Of a stretch of DNA of 64,000 nt, positions 51,916 through 61,775 are shown piece by piece. The stretch's first letter is position 1. Each line of letters starts with the position of its first letter. The DNA is taken from positions 868,001-932,000 of the forward strand of contig NZ_JBEQCT010000001.1 in NCBI RefSeq assembly GCF_046054155.1. The letters run 5' to 3'. The position numbers and the translations under genes are program-made. The notes under the pieces were generated by a model. It saw only the letters and a program-made list of their open reading frames with translations, was not told the origin of the DNA and made no database searches. The DNA comes from Celerinatantimonas yamalensis. Its GTDB lineage: Bacteria > Pseudomonadota > Gammaproteobacteria > Enterobacterales > Celerinatantimonadaceae.

Positions 51916-53391
51916 ATGTCACAGACGTACATTGTTGTTGATCAGGCCAAAGATTGGTCCGCATTTTTACCCAGTGATCATGTGATCACCTTTTCGCAAT
52001 ATCTAAACTTGACAACCAAAAGCCAAGAGCGAATTCGCGTTATCAACCTATGTAAAAGTAGTAAGTATCTTTCAGATGGTTATTATTGTTCGCTATTGGC
52101 TGAAAGTCGCGGACACCACGTTATGCCTTCAGTTAGGGTGTTAAATGACTTAGGCAAAAAAAGTCTTTACGAGCTAGAGCTCTCTCATTGGCTACCACTA
52201 TTGGCAACAAAGCTCGTCATCCCTGATGCGCCTACCGATCTAAAATTTCATTGCATATTTGGTCAATGCGTTCATCCAGAGATGAAAGAGTTTGCCCACA
52301 AATTGTTCGAGAGCTTCCCTTGTCCGATCATAGAGGTAACCTTGAAGTATCGTAAGCAGTGGCAAGTAACCGCATTACAACCAACCTCTCAACGCCAACT
52401 CAATGATACGGAAGAAAATCTTTTCGCTGAATCGTTAGAAGCATTCAGCAACAAAGTCTGGAGCACCGGTCGGGTTCATCGCACCGCGAAATTCGATCTC
52501 GCCATCTTAGCTAATTCACAAGAAGTATTGCCACCGAGTGATACACAGGCGTTGAAAAAATTTGTCCAAGCAGGGAAACAATTGGGCATTCATATCGATG
52601 TGATTGGCCCCAAAGATATTATGCGATTGCCAGAATATGACGCACTGTTCATTCGCGAAACAACGAACATTGACCACCATACTTATCAATTTGCTAAAAC
52701 GGCCGAAGATATGGGCTTAGTGGTGATGGATGATCCTCAATCGATTATGCGCTGCACCAATAAAGTTTACTTGGCAGATTTATTCCATACCCATAAAGTC
52801 CCCTGCCCGAAAACGCAGATTGTCCATAGAAGGGATCATAATATAGAAGAATCGCTCGAAGCTGTCATCAGTTACCCCATGGTGGTCAAAATTCCTGACG
52901 GTTCGTTCTCTAAAGGCGTAATCAAAGCAGAAAATCGGGATGAATTAAGAACAAGTTTAACAAGCTTATTTAAGAAGTCGTCTTTATTACTGGTGCAGGA
53001 ATATCTATACACTGAATTCGACTGGCGTATCGGTATTTTGAACAATAAACCTATTTTCGCCTGTCGTTATTATATGGTTAAAAATCACTGGCAGATCTAC
53101 AAACACACAGAGACTGACAGTAAAAGCGGTGGTTTTGATACATTGGCCACCTTTGAAGTACCAAGACGCGTATTACAAGCTGCAATTGCGGCAACGAAAC
53201 CCATTGGTGACGGTCTGTACGGAGTCGATGTAAAAGAGGTCAACGGCCGCGGGTATGTGATCGAAGTAAACGATAACCCAAGTATTGATCGAGGCGTAGA
53301 AGACAAATATTTAGGGAATGAACTCTACATGCAGATTATGTCTGAATTTTTGCGCCGCATGCAGCTTAAACGCAGCGATAACCCAGCCTAA
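51916..53391 (+). CDS. RimK-type ATP-grasp ligase with RLAN N-terminal domain
   Basis: A 491-aa peptide ligase-like protein. Residues about 1-150 match the RimK-like ATP-grasp N-terminal (RLAN) domain; about 275-485 form the ATP-grasp fold (YPMVVKIPDGSFSKGV, the LVQEYLYTEFDWRIGILN segment, DVKEVNGRGYVIEVNDNPS with Mg-binding E and N). It should join an amino acid (Glu-like) to a carboxylate by ATP-driven amide formation. AAGGAACC precedes the ATG. It is divergent from the GNAT/C39 gene, its usual partner. Confidence 0.86.
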   Translation: MSQTYIVVDQAKDWSAFLPSDHVITFSQYLNLTTKSQERIRVINLCKSSKYLSDGYYCSLLAESRGHHVMPSVRVLNDLGKKSLYELELSHWLPLLATKLVIPDAPTDLKFHCIFGQCVHPEMKEFAHKLFESFPCPIIEVTLKYRKQWQVTALQPTSQRQLNDTEENLFAESLEAFSNKVWSTGRVHRTAKFDLAILANSQEVLPPSDTQALKKFVQAGKQLGIHIDVIGPKDIMRLPEYDALFIRETTNIDHHTYQFAKTAEDMGLVVMDDPQSIMRCTNKVYLADLFHTHKVPCPKTQIVHRRDHNIEESLEAVISYPMVVKIPDGSFSKGVIKAENRDELRTSLTSLFKKSSLLLVQEYLYTEFDWRIGILNNKPIFACRYYMVKNHWQIYKHTETDSKSGGFDTLATFEVPRRVLQAAIAATKPIGDGLYGVDVKEVNGRGYVIEVNDNPSIDRGVEDKYLGNELYMQIMSEFLRRMQLKRSDNPA

Positions 53392-54006
53392 ACACAAATT
53401 ATCCCAAGCCTTTCCTGAATAAAACCCCCAAGGCTTGGGGCTATTTGAGCAATAAATAATACATAAAACCGCTCTAAAAATGGATGTTCAGCACATACTA
53501 GACGATAAAGCATACTGCCTTGTCGTTTATTAAGCGCAACAAAACGATAAATCCATTTAACTTACAGAAGTACTGGCACCGGTTAATACATTAGATATTT
53601 ACGAGCTTCCCAACATTTTTTCACTGAAAGGATCTATGCGTTTTTCGGCAATATCTTTTTTGTCCACAGCCTCGATTTAGCGCTCGATAAACTGTGGAAC
53701 AATGACATTGAACGGTTTTTTCGATTTTAGAGAAGAAGTTCCCCATTCCAAAAGTACGGACATCTGGTATATTCTCCCCTCGATCAACAGCTGATAACTC
53801 ATGGTCATACTGGTTCATCTTTGGCGAAAAAAGCTTACCACTTTCAGCGTTGGCTTTCTCTTGTATACCATTCAATGAGCGTCGCACTTATGATCTGAAA
53901 TCGGGCATAATGACTAAGATATGTAGTCAGTTCTATTCACTAATGCGATATAGCTCGGCTATAAATCGTCATTTATGGGGCATCGCAAATTCAATGGGAG
54001 TCATTC
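53392..54006. other. Gap with hairpin and one doubtful frame
   Basis: About 615 bp. It begins with the hairpin listed separately. An 88-codon frame on the minus strand (53621-53887) starts with MRRSLNGIQEKANAESGK and ends with Cys/Arg-rich CGQKRYCRKTHRSFQ; it resembles no family I know and could be a gene remnant. The last 120 bp should carry the promoter of the DUF1275 gene. Confidence 0.5.
53403..53439 (+). terminator. Hairpin after the RLAN-RimK gene
   Basis: CCCAAGCCTT (53403-53412) and AAGGCTTGGG (53430-53439) are perfect reverse complements with a 17-nt loop; an alternative compact stem CCCCAAG/CTTGGGG (53426-53440) uses the right half alone. The two structures are mutually exclusive. 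Only a few Ts follow. Confidence 0.6.
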
Positions 54007-54702
54007 GTGTTATCTAGGTTACCGAAGTGGGTAGAATATGGGGCTTTTTTACTTGCACTGGTGGCAGGCTATGTCAACGCTATCGCTTTATTAGGGTTTG
54101 AACATCAGGCCGTATCGCATTTGTCAGGCACCGCTACCTTAGTGGGCAGTCAGATTGTCAATGGCTCTGGGCAGCTTTTTCATCTATTAGGCATTTTATT
54201 GAGCTTTGTGTTCGGTTCGGCCATATCAGGTTTTATGCTAACGGGGACATCACTCAAATTGGGACGTTTTTACGATGTCTTATTAGTGATGGAAGCTTGT
54301 TTCCTACTTGTTGCCATGTATTTGCTAATGAATGACAATACAACGGGACATTTTTTTGCCTCCGCCGCATGTGGACTACAAAATGCGTTAGCAACCACCT
54401 ACAGTGGTGCCGTGATAAGAACAACCCATGTTACAGGCATTTTTACCGATCTAGGCATCATGTTAGGCAGCGCTTTTCGCGGCAAAGATTTAGATAAACG
54501 CAAAATGTGGCTATTTGTGATTATCGTGCTTGGGTTCATATCTGGCGGTTCTGTGGGCACGTTGGTCTATGACACCTACCGCTTTAAAGCTTTAGCTATT
54601 CCAGCTGCCTTTTGTTTTCTATTGGCGATTGTATACCGTATTTATAGGCAAAAATTGATACAAACTGAACCCATCACATTTGAACAGAGCTCGTCACAAT
54701 AA
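54007..54702 (+). CDS. YoaK/DUF1275 family membrane protein
   Basis: A 231-aa inner-membrane protein with about six helices; the N-terminal LVAGYVNAIALLGFEHQAVSHLSG and central CGLQNALATTYSGAVIRTTH motifs (given in part) are characteristic of DUF1275. Function unknown, probably a small-molecule transporter. The start is GTG with GGGAG upstream. No operon partner. Confidence 0.83.
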   Translation: MLSRLPKWVEYGAFLLALVAGYVNAIALLGFEHQAVSHLSGTATLVGSQIVNGSGQLFHLLGILLSFVFGSAISGFMLTGTSLKLGRFYDVLLVMEACFLLVAMYLLMNDNTTGHFFASAACGLQNALATTYSGAVIRTTHVTGIFTDLGIMLGSAFRGKDLDKRKMWLFVIIVLGFISGGSVGTLVYDTYRFKALAIPAAFCFLLAIVYRIYRQKLIQTEPITFEQSSSQ

Positions 54703-55194
54703 TGTCTACCCCACCCCATAACGGGAGAACGAGCATCTGGTAAATAAGCTCTACCAGCATTTATCTTTGCTGAGAAAAATGACAACGGGAGTCAACACAG
54801 TTCTATCACTCGACTGAAAATGAGCTGTTTCTCATAATACTAATTGATCCGCAGCATCACTGAAAAAACTCAGATTGTTGAGTGCCTCTTAGTCTTTTTC
54901 CTAGCAGATGTTTTAGTTAAAACACTTTTCATGGATCATAATCAATACGACAAAGTGCTGTGTACCAATATCACTTCATCCTAAATTTTTACCGTTACTT
55001 TTCATACTATTGAGGGTCCTATCTAGGCTGCCATGGTCAAGATTATCTCTAGCAACATAAAAATCGCGAGTTCAACTTTCAACGTTCCCGTTTAAAAAAA
55101 TAGTAAGCTAAAGCCAAAACCCGATTTGAAAAATGACTCAAATAAATAGGCGTCGGATCTAATGTCAAAGGTAAAACGGCCTACTGCTATCAAA
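54703..55194. other. Gap without a recognisable gene
   Basis: About 490 bp between convergent DUF1275 and trehalase genes. AT-rich, full of stops in all frames, with no strong hairpin or repeat seen. Confidence 0.6.
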
Positions 55195-56859
55195 CTACTG
55201 TGCATTAGGAATATCGTGCGCACTATTACAGGTTTTTTGTGCAGGACAATATTTATCCAACAGCATCAACGTCACCCCATTCGTCCAACCGAAACCATCT
55301 TGTAACGGATATTCACCACCACCACCACCCCCTAATTTTTTACCTTCAACCACATATTTTTCCACCAGCTTATGCTCTTTATCATAAGTGACCTGGACAT
55401 TACGCAAAAATCGCAATCCGACCTTTTTTGATAATTGAGGTTGATGGTAATAATCTAACCCTTTAACCGCAATCCACTGTAGCGGCGCCCAGCCATTAGG
55501 CGCATCCCACTGCTGGCCCGTATTTAAGGTAGTGGTGAGCAATCCGCCAGGTTTAATCAGTTGTTGATCAACCGCTTTTGCCGTCTGTTTCGCTTGGTTT
55601 TTCTCTGCAATTTGCATATAGAGAGGGAAAAGTGTCGCCGCAGTCAACTGTGGATGGATCTTTTTCTCTTTCCAATTGTAATCCGCATACCAACCTTGTT
55701 GATCATTCCACAAATAATGATTAATGGCCGCGCGGCGAACATTCGCTCGTTGGGTATATAGCTTCGCTAGGTCAGACTGGTCATTCAGTTTATAGGCCTT
55801 GGCAAGCACCCGTTCCAAATGGTAAATCAAGCTATTCAAATCAACAGGAACCAACTGCGTGGTCCGAATCGAAGTTAATTGATTTGTTTTAGCAAACCAA
55901 CGAGAGCTAAAATCCCAACCCGAAGCCGCGCCTGCTCGCAGATTACGATAAAGTTTGGCTCTATCATCCTGCGGCACGTGCCGAGCAGTTTTAATATCAT
56001 CGAGCCAAGATTCTGTACGAGGCACATCTCGGGCATCCCAATAGCGATTAAGCAACGTTCCATCATCAAGCTTCACCACACGATTAACAGCATGACCTCG
56101 TTTAACTCGATCACGGCCTTGCATCCAATAATCATATTCTAATTGTAACTGTGGCAAATAATGTCGATACGCTTTATCCCCCTCATGAGTCGCTAGTAGA
56201 TCGACCATCATGCTAAAAAATGGGGGTTGAGAACGGCTCAGATAATAACTGCGATTACCATTAGGGATGAGTCCATAATGGTCGAGCTCCCAAGCAAAAT
56301 TATCCACCATATTTTTAATACTATCCCAGTGGCCACTTTCAGCTAAGCCCAACATGGTAAAATAACTATCCCAGTAATAGACCTCACGAAAACGTCCGCC
56401 AGGAACCACATAAGAATAGGGCAATGGCAACAACGAATCATATTTCCCTGACATTTTCGCAGTTCGAGTTAATACCGGCCATAACCCATCAATATGAGCA
56501 CGTAAACTCTGATTAGATGGCGGCACATAAGCTTGCCCTTGACTGGGCAAAATGAAATGGTGTTGCACAAACTGCTTTAGATCAAAATCAGGTTGAGTTT
56601 TCTGGCTCTGCCAACTCGCAATAATGGATGCTGGATCAGAGGTAGGCACCGCATCGGCAAAGGTCTTTTGGTCAGTAAATAATGCCGCCTTTTGCACCGT
56701 ATCGAATAGCGAACCCAACAAAATATCTGGAGGCTGAGGGGACCTACTCGCGGAGCTGTCGGCATAGACAGTTATCGGCAAAAGGCCTAGAGCAATACTT
56801 AAGATGATCGGGGTGAGACGAAAAGGCTTTCTAGGCAACATGGCAGCAATATCAGTCAT
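55195..56859 (-). CDS. treA: Periplasmic trehalase TreA (GH37)
   Basis: A 554-aa exported glycosidase that splits trehalose into two glucose units in the periplasm. A signal peptide (about residues 1-33, ending ITVYADS) precedes a GH37 (alpha/alpha)6 barrel. Both trehalase signatures are present: PGGRFREVYYWDSYF (near residue 150) and QWDAPNGWAPLQW (near 445), as is the glycine run GGGGGGEYPLQDGFGWTNG. The ATG follows AAGGAG. No treR/treBC nearby. Confidence 0.93.
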   Translation of the reverse strand: MTDIAAMLPRKPFRLTPIILSIALGLLPITVYADSSASRSPQPPDILLGSLFDTVQKAALFTDQKTFADAVPTSDPASIIASWQSQKTQPDFDLKQFVQHHFILPSQGQAYVPPSNQSLRAHIDGLWPVLTRTAKMSGKYDSLLPLPYSYVVPGGRFREVYYWDSYFTMLGLAESGHWDSIKNMVDNFAWELDHYGLIPNGNRSYYLSRSQPPFFSMMVDLLATHEGDKAYRHYLPQLQLEYDYWMQGRDRVKRGHAVNRVVKLDDGTLLNRYWDARDVPRTESWLDDIKTARHVPQDDRAKLYRNLRAGAASGWDFSSRWFAKTNQLTSIRTTQLVPVDLNSLIYHLERVLAKAYKLNDQSDLAKLYTQRANVRRAAINHYLWNDQQGWYADYNWKEKKIHPQLTAATLFPLYMQIAEKNQAKQTAKAVDQQLIKPGGLLTTTLNTGQQWDAPNGWAPLQWIAVKGLDYYHQPQLSKKVGLRFLRNVQVTYDKEHKLVEKYVVEGKKLGGGGGGEYPLQDGFGWTNGVTLMLLDKYCPAQKTCNSAHDIPNAQ

Positions 56860-57281
56860 TCGCTTATACTCCTTTGCAACTTAAATGAAAGACACCACAA
56901 CAATATTAATACAATGATCAATAGGTAATATCGACCAACAGCACAGAAATTAGCTTGCAGCACACATTTAATCGAATGGGTTTAAAAATGCCACCGGTAA
57001 CGAACATTTCTCTATCCACCTCAAAAACTACTTTATTTGTAAATTTCGATAAAACGACAATCTAATCCACTCATAAGACAATCACGGTATTTGTGCCCGG
57101 TTAGCCTGCACACTGCAGCAGAAAATTAAGAAGCCTTTCAAAAATCCATAAAAAAGCCACCTTGTTAAAAAGGTGGCTTGTAAATCCGTACAGATAACTC
57201 ATATGCCGTGATGAAAAACATAAAGATAACCGCGAACAACTATCGCGCACCCTATGTTTGATAACCTCAATCGTTCATGAA
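56860..57281. other. Gap with trehalase promoter region and ybiT terminator
   Basis: About 420 bp. The trehalase-proximal half is AT-rich with no clear boxes; the other half holds the ybiT terminator. No gene was recognised. Confidence 0.6.
57149..57179 (-). terminator. Rho-independent terminator of ybiT
   Basis: AAGCCACCTT (57154-57163) pairs perfectly with AAGGTGGCTT (57170-57179) over a 6-nt loop. On the minus strand the stem runs into TTTTTT. It lies about 100 bp past the ybiT stop. Confidence 0.88.
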
Positions 57282-58877
57282 CTACCCAGTAAGCCCTTGC
57301 TTAGCAAGATACTCATCATATGAACCATGAAAATCACTCACACCATCTTGAGTAATCTCGATAATCCGAGTCGCAATGGAGGAAACAAACTGACGATCGT
57401 GAGAGACAAATAATAACGTCCCTTTATAATTTTCAAGCGCTAAATTCAACGCTTCAATCGATTCCATATCCATATGGTTGGTCGGCTCATCCATCAACAA
57501 AATATTCGGTTGTTGCATGATCAACTTACCAAAGAGCATACGGCCTTGTTCACCACCGGAGATGACTTTCACCGACTTATTGATTTCATTTTGTGAAAAC
57601 AGCATGCGCCCAAGAATGCCACGAACAGTCTGTTCGTCATCACCTTCTTGTTTCCACTGCCCCATCCAATCTAATAGATTCATATCTTGACCGAATTCAT
57701 GCGCATGGTCTTGCGCGTAATAGCCAATATTACTATTTTCAGACCACTTGATCTCACCGGCTATCGGCGCCATCACCCCGGCTAATGTATTGAGTAATGT
57801 CGATTTACCAATACCATTTTTCCCGATAATCGCAATGCGCTCGCCCACTTCAATCATCAAATCCACACCATCAAACAAAATATTGTCACCATAACCTTGT
57901 TTGAGTTGGTTCACTTCAAGAGCATTACGAAACAACTCTTTCTCTTGATCAAAGCGAATAAAAGGTGATTGACGGCTGGATGGCTTGACCTCTTCAAGCT
58001 CAATTTTATCCATACGCTTTTGCCGAGAAGTGGCTTGCTTGGCTTTTGACGCATTGGCTGAGAAGCGACTGACGAATGTTCTTAACTCTGCAATTTGTGC
58101 TTTTTTCTTCGCATTATCAGCATGTAAGCGCTCACGAACCTGTTCGGCGGCAATCATGTACTCATCGTAATTACCATGGAATAAGCGCAGTTCCCCATAA
58201 TCTAAATCAGCCATATGGGTACAGACGGTATTTAGAAAATGCCGGTCATGCGAGATAATAATCATGGTGCAATTACGCGTCTGCAGTGTTTGCTCTAACC
58301 AAGCAATGGTATGCATATCGAGGTTGTTGGTCGGTTCATCAAGCAACATGATATCAGGTTCAGCAAACAATACTTGAGCCAGTAAAACCCGCAATTTCAG
58401 ACCGGGGGCAATGGCGTTCATTAAACCAAAATGCTGACTTTCTGGAATACCTAAGCCAAGCAGTAGCTCGCCTGCTCGCGCTTCGGCTGAATAGCCATCC
58501 ATTTCGGCAAACTCAGTCTCTAGATCACCCACACGCATGCCATCTTCATCAGACATCTCAGGTAATGAATAGATCCGGTCACGCTCCTCTTTGACGCGCC
58601 ACAGTTCCTTATGACCCATAATCACCGTATCAATCACGGTATATTCTTCAAAAGCGAACTGATCTTGTCCTAGTTTGGCAATCCGTTCGTTGGGATCGGT
58701 CATCACCGTTCCTGCAGAAGGCTCTAACTCATCACTCAAAATTTTCATGAAGGTAGATTTGCCACTGCCGTTCGCGCCAATAAGGCCGTAACGGTTGCCA
58801 TGACCAAATTTGATCGATATGTTTTCAAACAATGGCTTAGCGCCAAATTGCATGGTGATGTTTGCAGTTGCTAGCAC
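57282..58877 (-). CDS. ybiT: ABC-F family ATPase YbiT
   Basis: A 531-aa soluble protein with two ABC domains, closely matching E. coli YbiT (530 aa) along its length. Walker A GANGSGKST and GKNGIGKST, Walker B IMLLDEPTNNLD and ILLMDEPTNHMD, and the linker KKKAQIAELRTFVSRFSAN are visible. The first domain lacks a standard LSGGQ (APGLKLRVLLAQ), as in the E. coli protein. ABC-F proteins bind ribosomes. The start is GTG (VLATANITMQFG) with GGAA upstream; the longer frame adds a non-family leader. Confidence 0.92.
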   Translation of the reverse strand: MLATANITMQFGAKPLFENISIKFGHGNRYGLIGANGSGKSTFMKILSDELEPSAGTVMTDPNERIAKLGQDQFAFEEYTVIDTVIMGHKELWRVKEERDRIYSLPEMSDEDGMRVGDLETEFAEMDGYSAEARAGELLLGLGIPESQHFGLMNAIAPGLKLRVLLAQVLFAEPDIMLLDEPTNNLDMHTIAWLEQTLQTRNCTMIIISHDRHFLNTVCTHMADLDYGELRLFHGNYDEYMIAAEQVRERLHADNAKKKAQIAELRTFVSRFSANASKAKQATSRQKRMDKIELEEVKPSSRQSPFIRFDQEKELFRNALEVNQLKQGYGDNILFDGVDLMIEVGERIAIIGKNGIGKSTLLNTLAGVMAPIAGEIKWSENSNIGYYAQDHAHEFGQDMNLLDWMGQWKQEGDDEQTVRGILGRMLFSQNEINKSVKVISGGEQGRMLFGKLIMQQPNILLMDEPTNHMDMESIEALNLALENYKGTLLFVSHDRQFVSSIATRIIEITQDGVSDFHGSYDEYLAKQGLTG

Positions 58878-59356
58878 AAAAAAATTCCAAGTCGGTAGTA
58901 AACAAAAACAAAGCAGGCTAAGCGCCAACTTTTCGAATGGCGACATATTACCAGTTTTTGTGCGCTACATCAGGTTTTGAACATTGATCAAATAACAATC
59001 TATTCGCTCTATTTTGCGCTAAAGTCACCTGCAAGGGTAAAAAGCTATTATTTTCAATGGGTTTATGTCGCATTCACGATGTTGCCATCACACTGTTTTT
59101 TATTTGCACTTAGTTAAGGAACAATAAGGGCGGCTGAAGGGATTTAATCTTGATGACCGATTGCGGATAGCACCTTTAGACGAAATGATATACAGCTCAT
59201 AGCTTATGGATAGACCACCCAATAATCCATATATATAATTGAATATATTGAAACTTTTATCATCAAATGAATAATGCCGCAATGTGAATCTCAACCAAAT
59301 AAAGCTATCTATCTAGCGATAACCCTTGCAGTCAAGACCCACTTTGCACATTCACT
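58878..59356. other. Gap without a recognisable gene
   Basis: About 480 bp. A 64-codon frame at 59100-59294 (minus) has no binding site and no family resemblance. The stretch is AT-rich and presumably holds the ybiT promoter. Confidence 0.55.
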
Positions 59357-59707
59357 TTACTCTGCTAAAAATTCGTCCACTGCACTCAACGCCTGTGTAC
59401 CGTAGACAAGAGAAGGGCCGCCCCCCATCATGACAGCAACATTGATAGTTTCGATCAATTCTTGTCTTGTTGCGCCCGCTTGGATTGACGCTTTCGTATG
59501 AGCAGCAATACAGCCATCACAACGTGCAGCAATACCAATACTCAAAGCCATCAGCTCTTTGAGCTTGTTAGATAGTGCACCTTCTTGCATGGCAGCCTTG
59601 TGCATCGCCATAAAACTATCGAGCATAACAGGCGATGACCTTTTGTATTCGCGAGCAAAGGTATTTTGTTCGGTATTGATCTCTTTATAATTTTTCACGG
59701 CATTCAT
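59357..59707 (-). CDS. Carboxymuconolactone decarboxylase / AhpD-like protein
   Basis: A 116-aa all-helical protein of the CMD/AhpD family. The redox motif C-x-x-C-x6-H-type is present in AARCDGCIAAHTKASIQ, and ELIETINVAVMMGGGPSLVYG is conserved. The intact CxxC favours an AhpD-like peroxidase/disulfide role over decarboxylation. The start at 59707 (GGA 4 nt before) is chosen; 59719 is possible. No partner gene. Confidence 0.82.
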   Translation of the reverse strand: MNAVKNYKEINTEQNTFAREYKRSSPVMLDSFMAMHKAAMQEGALSNKLKELMALSIGIAARCDGCIAAHTKASIQAGATRQELIETINVAVMMGGGPSLVYGTQALSAVDEFLAE

Positions 59708-60586
59708 TCCACAATACATTAGAATATACTAATATATTACACTGATTAATTTAACAAAGCACGCTCCACAACAGCGAGCCTGCAACAAAACTGAACACTG
59801 CCGACGATGACCAATGAAGGGTATTAAAAAAAGTTGCACTTTATAGTTAATATGGATTAAAGCGACTACGTGGTCAGATCTGTTATCTGCTCGAGAAACA
59901 ATGGGCTTTAACTAGCTCCCCCACCATTCCCCTAAAGTGCATTAAGCCATCCCAGTGCAAATAGCGCGAAAAAAGCCCATGCCCTGTCACTTAGATATGT
60001 TTAAATTCAAAAATATACAACACAAAGATAAATGTCCCATCCGCTCAACCAAAGAGCTTTGGATACTGTGACCCATTTATCTATTAAACGATTTGGCGCA
60101 ACACAAGTCACAAAGCTGTAGCCAAATAGATACAAATCGAAAAAACCTCCTACGACTTAAAAAGTCTACAATATTGACGGTTTAAAATGCCCACAAACGC
60201 TTATCTAAATAAGACGATCCATAAGCAATGCCGTAATTTTTATTTTTAACTATGCTCATTCATTTCAAATAACAAAAAAGCATTTACACTTTACAAACAA
60301 GATTATGGCACATCCATCCTTACTCATTAAATTAAATTAGAATTCATCTCCAATAGTTTAATTAATTATATATTTATAACCACATCGAGACCAATTAATA
60401 ACTAACTTTATATAATGAAAAGTGGTTATTTGAAAAAATAAGACTGCCTAGTCGTATATCTATTTTTTTGATATTTACATTCATACACTTAAAGCGACCT
60501 CTCAGTCTAGAATCCTGACGATTTAGCCAACCCAAGCTATTATATGTTGGGCTCATTCGATGAGCAAAATTGCAGCACATCGCCAA
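59708..60586. other. Long AT-rich gap without a recognisable gene
   Basis: About 880 bp, strongly AT-rich from 60180 to 60460, with stops in every frame. A 63-codon frame (60395-60586, minus) ends at the next gene but has no binding site or family resemblance. No transposon ends or RNA gene were recognised. Confidence 0.55.
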
Positions 60587-61453
60587 TCACTGCGGATTAC
60601 AAACTGCGCCCCATAAATTATCCAACGGTGCAATGGATTCTGACAACATCTGACTGAGTTGTGAATAGCTATATGCGAGCTTAATTTGATGCTCATCACT
60701 GTAATCATCTTCCCAAATAGTGGCATCAGTTAAATCAAAATGGCGCGGCGCCGCTAACGTTAAACCAGACTCTGGGCGCAAATCGTTCAATTCCAATTGC
60801 AGCGCTAATTGCTCAGAGGCCTGCTGAGCCAGCGCCGAATACCCTAATTGATCAAGCAATAGAATGGCATGCGCATGGGTGACACTATGAATGCGCTCAC
60901 CGGTATAAAAATACCCACCAGAACTGTAGTACACATCGGTTGTACTTCGCTCCAGCGCACTGCGACACAGCGCCAGCAGATCCAACTCATGAGCATTTTT
61001 TGCAGTAAAGCGGCGATAGTCACTGCATCCGAAGTATCGCGCCCAATTATCAACGCTACAATTATTTAATAGTTGGGCAATATTAGCGACTGCTCGCTGG
61101 CTAACGTTGATGTGATACTTAGCAATCGCTTCTAAAAATAATGCTCCATAGATCACGCCATGTCCTGAACGGCTCAACTGCTGCGCATTATTCTCAATTG
61201 CACTGACAATCGAACTAAAATCAGTGGCCAGAGGGCTGGGCTCAAGCACTTCAAATAGTGCTGGATGGTTTTCTTGGTGCTGCTCTAATCGAGCTTTCAG
61301 CGCTCTTGCGGCACGCTCGGGTAACTGATTACTCTCTAGTAGCTGCACACCTGCGAGGATAGACGCCCCGACATGCCCTTGAAACCACCCATCACTCTGT
61401 TGCACTGCAACATTGGCAAGCGCTAAAATACCCTGTTCAATTAATAGCGTCAT
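60587..61453 (-). CDS. Unrecognised 288-aa protein, probably all-helical
   Basis: I do not recognise the family. The protein is hydrophilic, Leu/Ala/Gln-rich and has no signal peptide or membrane helix. Conserved-looking elements are LSRSGHGVIYGALFLEAI (near residue 115), TTDVYYSSGGYFYTGE (near 195), IHSVTHAHAILLLDQLGY (near 212), and an acidic IWEDDYSDEHQIKLAYSY (near 260). The repeated helical pairs suggest an alpha/alpha-barrel such as terpenoid-cyclase or glycosidase-like folds, but this is a guess. The start at 61453 has AGGA 5 nt before. It stands alone between two gaps. Confidence 0.7.
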   Translation of the reverse strand: MTLLIEQGILALANVAVQQSDGWFQGHVGASILAGVQLLESNQLPERAARALKARLEQHQENHPALFEVLEPSPLATDFSSIVSAIENNAQQLSRSGHGVIYGALFLEAIAKYHINVSQRAVANIAQLLNNCSVDNWARYFGCSDYRRFTAKNAHELDLLALCRSALERSTTDVYYSSGGYFYTGERIHSVTHAHAILLLDQLGYSALAQQASEQLALQLELNDLRPESGLTLAAPRHFDLTDATIWEDDYSDEHQIKLAYSYSQLSQMLSESIAPLDNLWGAVCNPQ

Positions 61454-61775
61454 ATTCATCCTATCAAGGTTATCCTGCTGATTTAGTCTAAATAACAATG
61501 TCGCATCACCCGCAGCTAGGGTCAATAAGTAGCAAAAATACAGTCAGGAATATAGTGTTTGAATAAATCTACATGAATAAATAGTCCACTGAGTTCGATA
61601 TGCAGATAATTACCCTGCCTAATTGCAGCAGCATCACCATTCAGATCACGGATGATACGCCAAATAAAAGAGTCACGGCAACGCTAATGATTACTATGTG
61701 AACACATCATCAGTTGAGAGAAACAGAATAAATGCAGCATGCGCTTTACCAATAGGTAAACGCTATCTTTCCCCA
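61454..61775. other. Gap without a recognisable gene
   Basis: About 320 bp; presumably the promoter of the 288-aa protein gene. No repeats or hairpins of note. Confidence 0.55.

Noticed and set aside
51782..51985. 67-codon plus-strand frame before the RimK-like gene
   Set aside because: Runs out of frame into the ligase gene and lacks a binding site.
53621..53887. 88-codon minus-strand frame considered as a transposase or regulator remnant
   Set aside because: No helix-turn-helix or DDE motif could be supported; no terminal repeats around it.
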